The translations under genes and the position numbers were made by a program. A stretch of 44,087 bases of DNA from an uncultured Prevotellaceae bacterium (lineage in GTDB: Bacteria > Bacteroidota > Bacteroidia > Bacteroidales > Bacteroidaceae). The stretch spans positions 1 through 44,087 of the forward strand of contig CAMWJL010000008.1 in NCBI GenBank assembly GCA_947174565.1, in the 5' to 3' direction. Positions within the stretch are counted from its first letter, which is position 1, and each line of letters starts with the position of its first letter. The notes beneath the pieces were generated by a model. It saw nothing but the letters and a program-made list of their open reading frames with translations, did no database searches and was not told the origin of the DNA. Positions 7,354 to 17,978 of the stretch are shown one piece after another.

Positions 7354-7450
7354 AAGCGTATCTGAACCCGTCAAGGCGGCAATAGAAATCATGGCCGCCA
7401 TCTGTGCCACCGCTGGCTTTGGCGTCATCATGGCTGTCATCGTCGGCTAA
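7343..7450 (+). CDS. Unrecognised 35-residue membrane peptide
   Basis: Starting at the ATG at 7343, inside the longer track ORF 7211-7450, the peptide reads MATKSVSEPVKAAIEIMA and then a hydrophobic end (GFGVIMAVIVG). It is essentially one helix with a short polar lead. It overlaps the previous gene by 11 nt. Bacteroidota carry several families of roughly 35-residue hydrophobic peptides near mobile genes, and it may belong there, but I cannot assign it. A weak hairpin (ATTGTT/AACAAT, 7493-7507) followed by TCATTTTTT lies downstream. Confidence 0.45.
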   Translation: MATKSVSEPVKAAIEIMAAICATAGFGVIMAVIVG

Positions 7451-7507
7451 CTATCATTTATCATCATCATCAAAAAACAAAGAACTTATGATATTGTTGA
7501 TAACAAT

Positions 7508-10500
7508 TCATTTTTTGAGAGTTCTATAGTCTTTAGGAAGCACTCCAAACATCTTCTTGAAACTCTTGGTGAAATAACTTGGTGAAGAAAAGCCCGTCTG
7601 CTCAGCAACATGAGATGCACTTAAGGTTGTAGTACGCAGAAGGTTGGCGGCATGCTTGAGACGAATGGTAGTGATGAATTCGCTCGGAGATTGTCCTGTG
7701 ATACCATGAATTTTACGGTAGAGAGTCATGCGGCTGGCGCACATATCACTGCTGAACAAATCTACATTATAGTGCTTGTCAGAAAGATGTTCCTCTACAA
7801 TCTTCTGCGCCCGCTTAATCAGTTCCTCGTCAACAGGTGAGTAAGTCAGTTTGGCAATTTCATGACTTTCCTCATGCTGGAACTGTTGTTTGGCAACAGC
7901 ACGTTGACTCTGCAGATACTGGATGCGGTTTAGCAGGACAGCTGGACTGAAAGGTTTGGTAAGATAGTAATCTGCTCCCATCTTATAGCCTTCGAGCCGT
8001 GTCTCATCACTATGTTTCGCCGTAAGAAGGATAATTGGTGTATTACTCGTATGCTCTGCACTCTTGACATGTCGGCACAAATCAAAACCGTCCATCACGG
8101 GCATCATCACATCGCTGATAATCAAATCTATATTATTTCCTGTAGATAGTCGCTGCCAGGCCTCCTCCCCATTGCTTGCCTCCTCTATGGCATAGCCCTC
8201 TTCACGTAACTGCTCCGCAATTAGTGCACGTAGCTCCATATTATCCTCAACCAGCAAAATGCAGTTCTTGAATTGCACAGTACCAATGTCTGCACTACTG
8301 CCTGAAGTATCCTTTGTTAGGACTGACACCACTTCATGCGTTGTGGACGAAGCTATAGAAGCACTACAATTCAAAGGTATTACAAACCAAAAATCAGAAC
8401 CTACTCCCTGATGACTTTCTACACCCACCTCACCCCCGTGAAGACGTATCAGTTCACGCACCATGTACAACCCTATCCCGCTTCCACCCTGAGAGGTGGC
8501 ATTGGATGACTGGAAATAGCAATCGAAGATATGGGGCAAATCTTTAACGGCTATACCCATGCCATCGTCTATAATATGTACAGTAAGCAGGTCACAATCT
8601 TCGTCATTCAACTTCAACACCACGTTGATGTGCCCTCTTTCATGAGTAAACTTCATCGCATTACCAAGCAGATTCCAAACAACGTGATGCATCTTTTCAT
8701 GATCGAAGATGGCATACACAGGCTTGTCAGGACGCTCATAGTTCAGCAGAATACCCTTGCGTTGTGCCAAAGGCAGGAAAGCGTTCACAGCCGCCAGAAC
8801 GAAGCCGTTCATATCACCATTACGTAGTGACAGCCTTTGCTCCTCAACCTCCATACGACGGAAATCAAGAAGTTGATTGACAAGATGCTGCAATTCCAAT
8901 GTATTACGATGTATGGTCTCCAGCCGCAACCGATCAAGTTCAGGCAACGAGTTCCCAGATGCCAACATCTGCTCCACAGGCACCAATATGAGAGTGAGAG
9001 GAGTACGAAGTTCATGACTGACATTGGTAAAAAAACGAAACTTCATTTCAGTGAGTTGTTCTTCCATCTGTTCCATGCGCTTGCGACGAACAGACCGTGA
9101 ATACATCTTGAATATCAATAGAATTAGTACAAACAGACATAAACAATAGAACATGTAAGCCCACCACGCCTCCCACCAGGCTGGCAAACGATGCAAGGTA
9201 AAAACAACAGTCGGTTCACCCCAGATGCCCTGACCATTGGTCGCACGAACCTCTACGACATAATTTCCCTTGTCGAGAGATGTCAATACAATGGTATTAG
9301 CACCTACAGGCAACTCTATCCAATCTGCAACATGATTTCCGACTATGTCTTTTTTGACAAGCCGATAAGCAAACTGTATCTGAGAAGCTAAATGATGTTG
9401 CAGGGTGGTGAGTTGTAGTTCTACCACATTGGACATGCAGTCAATCTCCATTTCGTTCTTACCAAGGCATACGAAATGCTTTTTCCCATCCACAATGATG
9501 GTTGAAACCTTTGGCTTTTCATCGATTTTAGTCAATGTCTGAAAGTTGGCCGAGGCAATGGCACAGTAGCTCTCTTCTTCGCTCACACATACCGAATCGC
9601 CTGTAGTAGCGGAGAACAGACTGAAATGATCCATTTGTATCATGGGATGGTTGCACATCAGCATACGACACAGACCTGATTGCGAATCCCACTCTTTCAC
9701 ACTTTCCTGTGTAAGCACCCAGACATGCCCCTTACGGTCTTGTTGTACATCCAGTATTCTTTTACCTGACGTATCGCTAAGTTGCCGCACATACAGCGGG
9801 GCTTTGTCTTTACGATAATCATAAGAATATACACGACCCATACTGGTACCAATCCACAATGTGCCATCATCAAGTATTGTCAACGATGAACACGTTTCGT
9901 AATCATGCAGCAAAGGGATGCCCGTTTTTTCTCCCTGGCGTAACATGCACAGCCCCCTTTGCCTCCCTTGATAGAAGATATTTCCATCATGATCCCGCAC
10001 AGCACGTATCACATCTGGTATTTTCCCACGCAACACCTCCAAAAGGGAATCGGTGTCCGTTGATGCCGTATAATGTACAAAATACTTTCGAATGCTATTC
10101 TCGCAGCGTGGCAACATAAACACCTGTCGCGAAGCCCCCGATACCCACAGATTACCATACACGTCTCGAGTGATATTGCGATAATAATATCGCCCCTTTG
10201 GAAGTTGCTGAGTGATGGGACATACCAGAAGATTATTGGTTTCATCAAACTGATAAGCAAACAGGCCAGCAACAGTTGATACCCACAAAATGCCAGCCTC
10301 TTTATCTAATTCAACATCAAGAACTTTCTCTGCTCCTTGAACACCCGTGTCAAGAGTGGCCTGTTGTACCTCACAGAACGCATTGCAACCCACCATATCG
10401 GGAATGTACTTAACAATGCCTTTACCCCATGTACCTATCCAATAGCAGCCATGAGCAACATCTTCAACCATACATTGCGGATTGAAATCCTTATGCCACA

Positions 10501-11134
10501 CATAAGGGACAAAGTCCCCCTTGTGTATGTCGTAGTGCCATATTCCTCCTTCGCTCTGCGTGAGCCACAACCCATGTTGGCTATCCTCCAAAAAAGAAGT
10601 GACGAATTTCTGTCCGCAACTTCGCTTCGTTAAGTCAATCTTTTTTAGCAAATGTTCGTCGGCATCAAAATGAAACAACGTAGTGCCCGTCGATACCCAT
10701 ACCGTACCATCGCTGAGGGCATAGAGCGCCTCAATCGCATGTCGTCCCAATGTGTTCTCCAAAGCTATGCCATGAATACTATAATCACGTTTGTCCAATA
10801 CATACCCCCCCTGTGAAGTTCCGAACCAAATATGTCCTTTGCCATCTTCAACAATATCGAGCACATAGTTTGAACGCATTAACCGAGGAGTGTCTTCATT
10901 CGAACAGAAGACATCTGCTTGATAACCGTTGTCACGATAAAGTCCCCCCTCTGTACTATACCACATGTACCCTTCGCTATCGCGAAAGAACACATACACA
11001 TTACCCCAAGGGATATTCTTAATACAAGAAATATCATATACGGCAAGATTACCGTCCGCCTTCATATTGGGACTTAAAAGACAAGATAGTATTGTCAGCA
11101 GTACCAATCGTCCTCGTATGCAGAAGTAAGACAT
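7508..11134 (-). CDS. Hybrid two-component system regulator (HTCS)
   Basis: This 1208-residue protein fuses a sensor kinase and a response regulator, the usual activator of Bacteroidota glycan loci. In order: signal peptide; periplasmic propeller repeats (for example VWVSTGTTLFHF, LWIGTSMGRVYSY) to about residue 560; a Y_Y_Y-type domain to about 645; one membrane helix (about 656-675); HisKA with FTNVSHELRTPLTL, His near 706; HATPase with DDGMGIA and GSGIGLYMV; a receiver domain with SDVMMPVMDG, Asp near 1008; and a C-terminal AraC-type helix-turn-helix (about 1100-1208) ending FSSPSYFTKSFKKMFGVLP. It lies 25 nt after the beta-propeller glycosidase-like gene and is probably co-transcribed with it. 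The ligand is expected to be an oligosaccharide released by the locus; its identity cannot be read. Confidence 0.95.
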   Translation of the reverse strand: MSYFCIRGRLVLLTILSCLLSPNMKADGNLAVYDISCIKNIPWGNVYVFFRDSEGYMWYSTEGGLYRDNGYQADVFCSNEDTPRLMRSNYVLDIVEDGKGHIWFGTSQGGYVLDKRDYSIHGIALENTLGRHAIEALYALSDGTVWVSTGTTLFHFDADEHLLKKIDLTKRSCGQKFVTSFLEDSQHGLWLTQSEGGIWHYDIHKGDFVPYVWHKDFNPQCMVEDVAHGCYWIGTWGKGIVKYIPDMVGCNAFCEVQQATLDTGVQGAEKVLDVELDKEAGILWVSTVAGLFAYQFDETNNLLVCPITQQLPKGRYYYRNITRDVYGNLWVSGASRQVFMLPRCENSIRKYFVHYTASTDTDSLLEVLRGKIPDVIRAVRDHDGNIFYQGRQRGLCMLRQGEKTGIPLLHDYETCSSLTILDDGTLWIGTSMGRVYSYDYRKDKAPLYVRQLSDTSGKRILDVQQDRKGHVWVLTQESVKEWDSQSGLCRMLMCNHPMIQMDHFSLFSATTGDSVCVSEEESYCAIASANFQTLTKIDEKPKVSTIIVDGKKHFVCLGKNEMEIDCMSNVVELQLTTLQHHLASQIQFAYRLVKKDIVGNHVADWIELPVGANTIVLTSLDKGNYVVEVRATNGQGIWGEPTVVFTLHRLPAWWEAWWAYMFYCLCLFVLILLIFKMYSRSVRRKRMEQMEEQLTEMKFRFFTNVSHELRTPLTLILVPVEQMLASGNSLPELDRLRLETIHRNTLELQHLVNQLLDFRRMEVEEQRLSLRNGDMNGFVLAAVNAFLPLAQRKGILLNYERPDKPVYAIFDHEKMHHVVWNLLGNAMKFTHERGHINVVLKLNDEDCDLLTVHIIDDGMGIAVKDLPHIFDCYFQSSNATSQGGSGIGLYMVRELIRLHGGEVGVESHQGVGSDFWFVIPLNCSASIASSTTHEVVSVLTKDTSGSSADIGTVQFKNCILLVEDNMELRALIAEQLREEGYAIEEASNGEEAWQRLSTGNNIDLIISDVMMPVMDGFDLCRHVKSAEHTSNTPIILLTAKHSDETRLEGYKMGADYYLTKPFSPAVLLNRIQYLQSQRAVAKQQFQHEESHEIAKLTYSPVDEELIKRAQKIVEEHLSDKHYNVDLFSSDMCASRMTLYRKIHGITGQSPSEFITTIRLKHAANLLRTTTLSASHVAEQTGFSSPSYFTKSFKKMFGVLPKDYRTLKK

Positions 11135-11159
11135 TTGATGCGGTCGAGAGATTATGTGA

Positions 11160-12683
11160 TTATTTCAGTTGCAATATCGTTTCCTCGTAAGGTTTCAGTG
11201 CTGGTACACTTATTGTCACCTCTTTACCCTTCGTATTCTTCACCTTGATGGTTTGTGGTTCGCTGGTAGTGAGACCAAAGTTCTCCACATCCACCCACTG
11301 TGTACCTTCCTTGGTATAGACCGCACTGGCCGAGACGACAGCGGGCTGATAGTTAATGTAGGGCAACCTGGCATAGCCCCACAGCAATTTGCCCGACTTC
11401 GTACGACCAATCATCTTCGGAGCCCACTCATCTTCATCTATACCACAACCCTTGCCATTGAAGATTACAATCAGGTCATTACCCTCCTGACGAGTCTTAA
11501 CCGCTTTGACACCACGACCAAAATTTACCTCCTTGTAACTACCAAATATGAGACTCGACACGTCCACTTCCTTCGCTGGGTCGAAGTCCTGCTCACCACG
11601 AATGCGTAGTTCTATTTTTTTTGTTTTAGCGTTGATTGGCTTGAGGTTCAGCACCTCTAACAACAGTCCTTTGTTCATCTTGATACAAATATTCTTGCTG
11701 CTGTGCGTATCATTGGGTTTATCCTCATTTTTCAACGTGTCAATTACAGCGAAATTCATCTGGATGACACGCCCCTCCTCATCCTGATAGACCTTAGCTC
11801 GTTCGTACTTGAACCAAGACTCGGGCGTTCCGTCCTCGTGACACGAGAAGGCGTAGGTGTAAGCCTCACCAGGTTCGACAATCCAATGCAAACCATCCAG
11901 CGAACGTTCATACCAAGCGATGCGCCCCAACCAGTCATTGACAATAAGATGATACTGCAAAGAGTCGCGCCATACAACAGGATCTTCAAAACGTCCCTCC
12001 ACATTGGGATAGATACGCTCAGAAGTAATCTGTCGCCAAGGTTGCAGACCATCACGGCTAATCCACACACCACCACCACGACACACCATCAAGCGTGAAC
12101 CATCAGACCTGCGGCAGAAAGTAAGATTGCTCAGTCCCTCAATGACACGATGACCACGAGCATCAAACTCAAATTTACCAAACATCCAAGGACCTTCGGG
12201 CTTGTTGGCAATGTAATAGCCATCGATGGTGTAAACCACAATGCGTCCATCCTCTAAAACGTAAGCCTCAGGGTTATGCCCCTTACCGATGCTATTCTGT
12301 ACCTTGTAAGGTCCGCCCATGTTTAGGCTGGTAGCATGAAACACCGTACTATTACTCCAGAACATGTGCCCTTTGGGACTATTCTCAGGCCAGCCACACA
12401 CATAAAGGTGGTACAGCCCATCTTTGCCTTTTAGGATATTGCCACCCCAAAAACTCACACTATCCAATTCTATGCCGTTGTCCACATAGCGGTTACGCAC
12501 AGCCTCTGTACCCCAATTAGCATGTGCCACCCGACTGGAGGCCATAGCCCCAAAACGATCCATGTGTCGTCCGCCCAGTACCAGCTTGTCCCATTCCGCA
12601 GGGCGCTGTCGTTCCTCTACTTGAGCAGTAGCCATAGTGGAAATCATCGCACCAAGTGCGAATAGTAAAATGTAACTTTTCAT
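11160..12683 (-). CDS. Secreted five-bladed beta-propeller glycosidase-like protein
   Basis: This 507-residue protein has a signal peptide (MKSYILLFALGAMISTMATAQ). The body shows repeated beta-propeller motifs typical of the GH43/GH117-like clan: WGGNILKGKDGLYHLYVCGW, EDPVVWRDSLQYHLIVND, and an acidic residue near the start of each blade. The opening GGRHMDRFGAM resembles a large group annotated only as glycoside hydrolase family protein. The last 110 residues may form a small beta domain (VTISVPALKPYEETILQLK). It sits between the GH2 gene and the HTCS regulator. Its activity probably complements the beta-galactosidase on one galactose-containing glycan. The exact family and substrate are not known from the sequence. 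Confidence 0.6.
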   Translation of the reverse strand: MKSYILLFALGAMISTMATAQVEERQRPAEWDKLVLGGRHMDRFGAMASSRVAHANWGTEAVRNRYVDNGIELDSVSFWGGNILKGKDGLYHLYVCGWPENSPKGHMFWSNSTVFHATSLNMGGPYKVQNSIGKGHNPEAYVLEDGRIVVYTIDGYYIANKPEGPWMFGKFEFDARGHRVIEGLSNLTFCRRSDGSRLMVCRGGGVWISRDGLQPWRQITSERIYPNVEGRFEDPVVWRDSLQYHLIVNDWLGRIAWYERSLDGLHWIVEPGEAYTYAFSCHEDGTPESWFKYERAKVYQDEEGRVIQMNFAVIDTLKNEDKPNDTHSSKNICIKMNKGLLLEVLNLKPINAKTKKIELRIRGEQDFDPAKEVDVSSLIFGSYKEVNFGRGVKAVKTRQEGNDLIVIFNGKGCGIDEDEWAPKMIGRTKSGKLLWGYARLPYINYQPAVVSASAVYTKEGTQWVDVENFGLTTSEPQTIKVKNTKGKEVTISVPALKPYEETILQLK

Positions 12684-12948
12684 TGATTTGTTGATTTTTT
12701 ATTTTTGCAAAACTAACAATAATTTACTTTCGTAGCAGTACTTTCTTGCCATTTTTAATCAAAAGACAAGTCATACCATCCTCTTTTGCTTATCTACTAC
12801 TCAAAACGTAGGTTAAAAACAACGTAACTTGGAGCATTGAGCAAATCCCCATGCTCAAAAAGTAATATCTGTTTTCACCATAGTGTCCGCTTTTATAAAC
12901 TTTGCCTAATTATATGGCATGGTATTCATTATACATAGTTACCATTAT

Positions 12949-13052
12949 AAAATCAAGTAAACTACTAATTACTTTGTTATGGGAATATTACCGACAAAGT
13001 TTATTTAGGTAATAATGCGTATAATTACCTAAATTTATTATGACTTGATTTT
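12949..13052 (-). ncRNA. Candidate three-way-junction leader RNA
   Basis: Three nested perfect stems lie in the leader of the beta-propeller gene. P1 is AAAATCAAGT/ACTTGATTTT (13043-13052 with 12949-12958), P2 is ATTTAGGTAAT/ATTACCTAAAT (13003-13013 with 13024-13034) and P3 is ACTTTGT/ACAAAGT (12971-12977 with 12994-13000). P1 encloses P2 and P3. The inferred start site (about 13053-13055) falls right at the outer arm. The stretch is AT-rich, so chance pairing must be weighed. Confidence 0.45.
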
Positions 13053-13098
13053 TTCGATACAAAATTACAAATAAGTGGCGTACACAGCACGACATCTT

Positions 13099-13130
13099 GG
13101 TATCAAAGAATGGCAACCTTGTAACAAACA
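13099..13130 (-). promoter_or_regulatory. HTCS operator-like motif, copy 1 (upstream of beta-propeller gene)
   Basis: GGTATCAAAGAATGGCAACC continues to ...TTGTAACAAACA and matches copy 2 at 28 of 32 positions. It lies 31 bp upstream of a TAATTTTG -7 box, the same distance as copy 2. Internal repeats of GGTAtC/GGcAAC/GTAACA suggest direct-repeat half sites as bound by AraC-type domains. Confidence 0.65.
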
Positions 13131-13216
13131 TAATCTGGACAGGGGAATAAATGAATTGAAGCCACAAAGGAACGCTTTAATCTTTACGTTGTAGCTTCCC
13201 TTAACCCATCAACTTC

Positions 13217-16234
<3,018 letters not shown>

Positions 16235-16245
16235 TTATTTTTCTG

Positions 16246-16316
16246 CAAAATTATGAAGAAATGTCCCCTCAATGACAAATAGTCGGTATCAAAAAATGGT
16301 AACTTCGTAACAAACA
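16246..16316 (-). promoter_or_regulatory. HTCS operator-like motif copy 2 and promoter of the GH2 gene
   Basis: GGTATCAAAAAATGGTAACT continues to ...TCGTAACAAACA (16285-16316). A -7 box TAATTTTG lies at 16253-16246, leaving 31 bp between, exactly as for copy 1. A TTTG at 16279-16276 could be a -33 box at a 22-bp spacing. The start site would be near 16240, leaving a leader of under 20 nt. Confidence 0.65.
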
Positions 16317-16378
16317 GTTCCTCCACCTAAACGAGACGAGATTCCACAAGGGAAAGAGCCCTCTAATAGGGACTGCCG

Positions 16379-17719
16379 TCACTCTAATTTTCCCAGATAT
16401 TCGAGGATGTTCGGGTGGCTGGGGCGCAGGGCATTGGCATCATACAAACGCCCCTCCTTGTCGTAGATGAGGAAGCGGGGGATGCCCTGTACGTTCAGGG
16501 CATGCGCAAGAGCCTCGTTTTTGTCACGCCATTGGTTGCCGTGCATGTTCAGGGTCTGCATCTTGTTCTTCCAAGCCTTTTCGTCGCTGTCGAGAGAGAT
16601 AGAGACGAACTTCACGTTGTCGTTCTGCAAGTCCTTTTCAAGTTGCTGAAGGAAAGGGACTTCCTTGCAGCAAGGACCACACCAGGAGGCCCACAAATCC
16701 ACATAGACATACGAGCCTTTGAAAGTCGCCATGTCCATTTCCTTACCGTCCGCATCGACCAAGATGACACCTTCGGGGAATGGGGAGCCTTTGACGGAGG
16801 TTCTGCGACGCGTAAATTCCTCGACCAGTTCGGAATCTACGCCATAGGTGCTGACCGCTTCTTTCAGTTCTGCCAAACCAGCCTCGAAGTCGTTGCCATA
16901 ATTGAAGCGGCGCACAAAATTGTCCGCAATGACATTGCCCACTTTCCTTCTCATGTCCTCGTTAGAGATGCGGTCATGCAAGGCAGCCAGCCGCTCGTTC
17001 ATGGTTCCAGCCGGCAGCATTTGGAAAATGATGTAGGACGCAGAGGAGAAACAAGCCGCCAATGGAGTGTCCAATATCCGCAATGGCTCTTCGTACAAAT
17101 CCTTGGACGTGAAAGAGAGCTGATCAAGCGCAATGCCCACAGCTCTCGGGATGGACTCATAGTTGTTCCATGCCGAAGTATAAGCCCACAGACGGAGATA
17201 CTGCTTCACGGATTCGGAGCAAGCATACACCTGCGTGAGTGAATCCACGGCATCCTGATAAGAGCGGAGAAATGGCAAAAGTTCCTCCGCCTTCAACGTC
17301 TTTCCCTGCGTCCAAAAGAAACGGTCGCTGGCCCACAGCTTCTTGTTAAAGGCAGACAACGCCTTGTTGTCATCCCCAGCGTCAGTTATCATGGGGCAAC
17401 CCTGCTCCAGCTGCAACGTGAGGGGATAAGCAGCGTTTGTACCCGAGAGATAAACAGGCATCAATAACTGCACATTTCCGTTGCGTCCATACAGCTGGTA
17501 GAAACCATTTGATGACACAGGCGCATCGCCTTCAAACGTCTTGTCGGCAGCCTTCAACGCCACCCCATCAGCAGACAAAGCACCATCCAACGGGCGGACA
17601 TGCAAAGCCAACTGCTCGGCATTTCCTGCAGGATAACGTCCTTGTATGCGGATTGTCTGTGCATTCAGCACCAAAGCCCCCAACGTGGCGGCTATTGCGA
17701 AATAGACTCTTTTTCTCAT
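16379..17719 (-). CDS. TlpA-like thiol-disulfide oxidoreductase
   Basis: The C-terminal 140 residues form a thioredoxin fold with DLWASWCGPCCKEVP around residue 345, so it carries the WCGPC redox pair. The first 300 residues are an N-terminal region of the kind found in Bacteroidota TlpA-like proteins (often DUF4369-type), ending before GVILVDADGKEMD. A signal peptide (MRKRVYFAIAATLGALVLNAQ) places it in the periplasm. I chose ATG 17719, not 17788, because the signal peptide starts there. It probably reduces or isomerises disulfides of exported proteins. It is 259 nt after the preceding barrel gene with its own candidate -7 box. Confidence 0.88.
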   Translation of the reverse strand: MRKRVYFAIAATLGALVLNAQTIRIQGRYPAGNAEQLALHVRPLDGALSADGVALKAADKTFEGDAPVSSNGFYQLYGRNGNVQLLMPVYLSGTNAAYPLTLQLEQGCPMITDAGDDNKALSAFNKKLWASDRFFWTQGKTLKAEELLPFLRSYQDAVDSLTQVYACSESVKQYLRLWAYTSAWNNYESIPRAVGIALDQLSFTSKDLYEEPLRILDTPLAACFSSASYIIFQMLPAGTMNERLAALHDRISNEDMRRKVGNVIADNFVRRFNYGNDFEAGLAELKEAVSTYGVDSELVEEFTRRRTSVKGSPFPEGVILVDADGKEMDMATFKGSYVYVDLWASWCGPCCKEVPFLQQLEKDLQNDNVKFVSISLDSDEKAWKNKMQTLNMHGNQWRDKNEALAHALNVQGIPRFLIYDKEGRLYDANALRPSHPNILEYLGKLE

Positions 17720-17856
17720 ATCTGTCTTATTTTTGAATGGGTTATACTTAGCGTAAGTTCTATGAATTGACAATTCGGCAATCAGCAAGAATGCTGCAAC
17801 GTGCAGGTGTTCAGACTTTACGCATCACTGACCACTCTCGCCATGCTTACCGAGGA

Positions 17857-17864
17857 CAAAGTTA
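17857..17864 (-). promoter_or_regulatory. Candidate -7 box of the TlpA-like gene
   Basis: TAACTTTG is on the minus strand at 17864-17857. No good -33 TTTG is seen at the expected spacing. The leader would be about 130 nt. Confidence 0.4.
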
Positions 17865-17978
17865 CAGAATTTATCTGTGTTGCGGATGACTTCTGCCCGT
17901 TTTTTGATGTACAGATGGCAAAATCGGTCTTGGAAAGCATTCCAATTATCCGTACAAAGCATTCACATAGAAATGTTA

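Larger units (their letters stand above)
12684..13216 (-). promoter_or_regulatory. 533-bp intergenic region: operator, promoter and long leader
   Basis: No ORF is seen. From right to left on the minus strand it holds the 32-bp operator (13099-13130), the -7 box TAATTTTG (13067-13060), the folded leader domain (13052-12949), and an additional ATGGTA/TACCAT hairpin (12919-12945). A second possible -7 box, TAGTTTTG, lies at 12715-12708, close to the gene start, without a matching -33. Confidence 0.6.

Noticed and set aside
12949-13052. Interpretation of the outer inverted repeats as a MITE
   Set aside because: No flanking target-site duplication is seen; the start-site position fits a leader RNA better, though it is not excluded.
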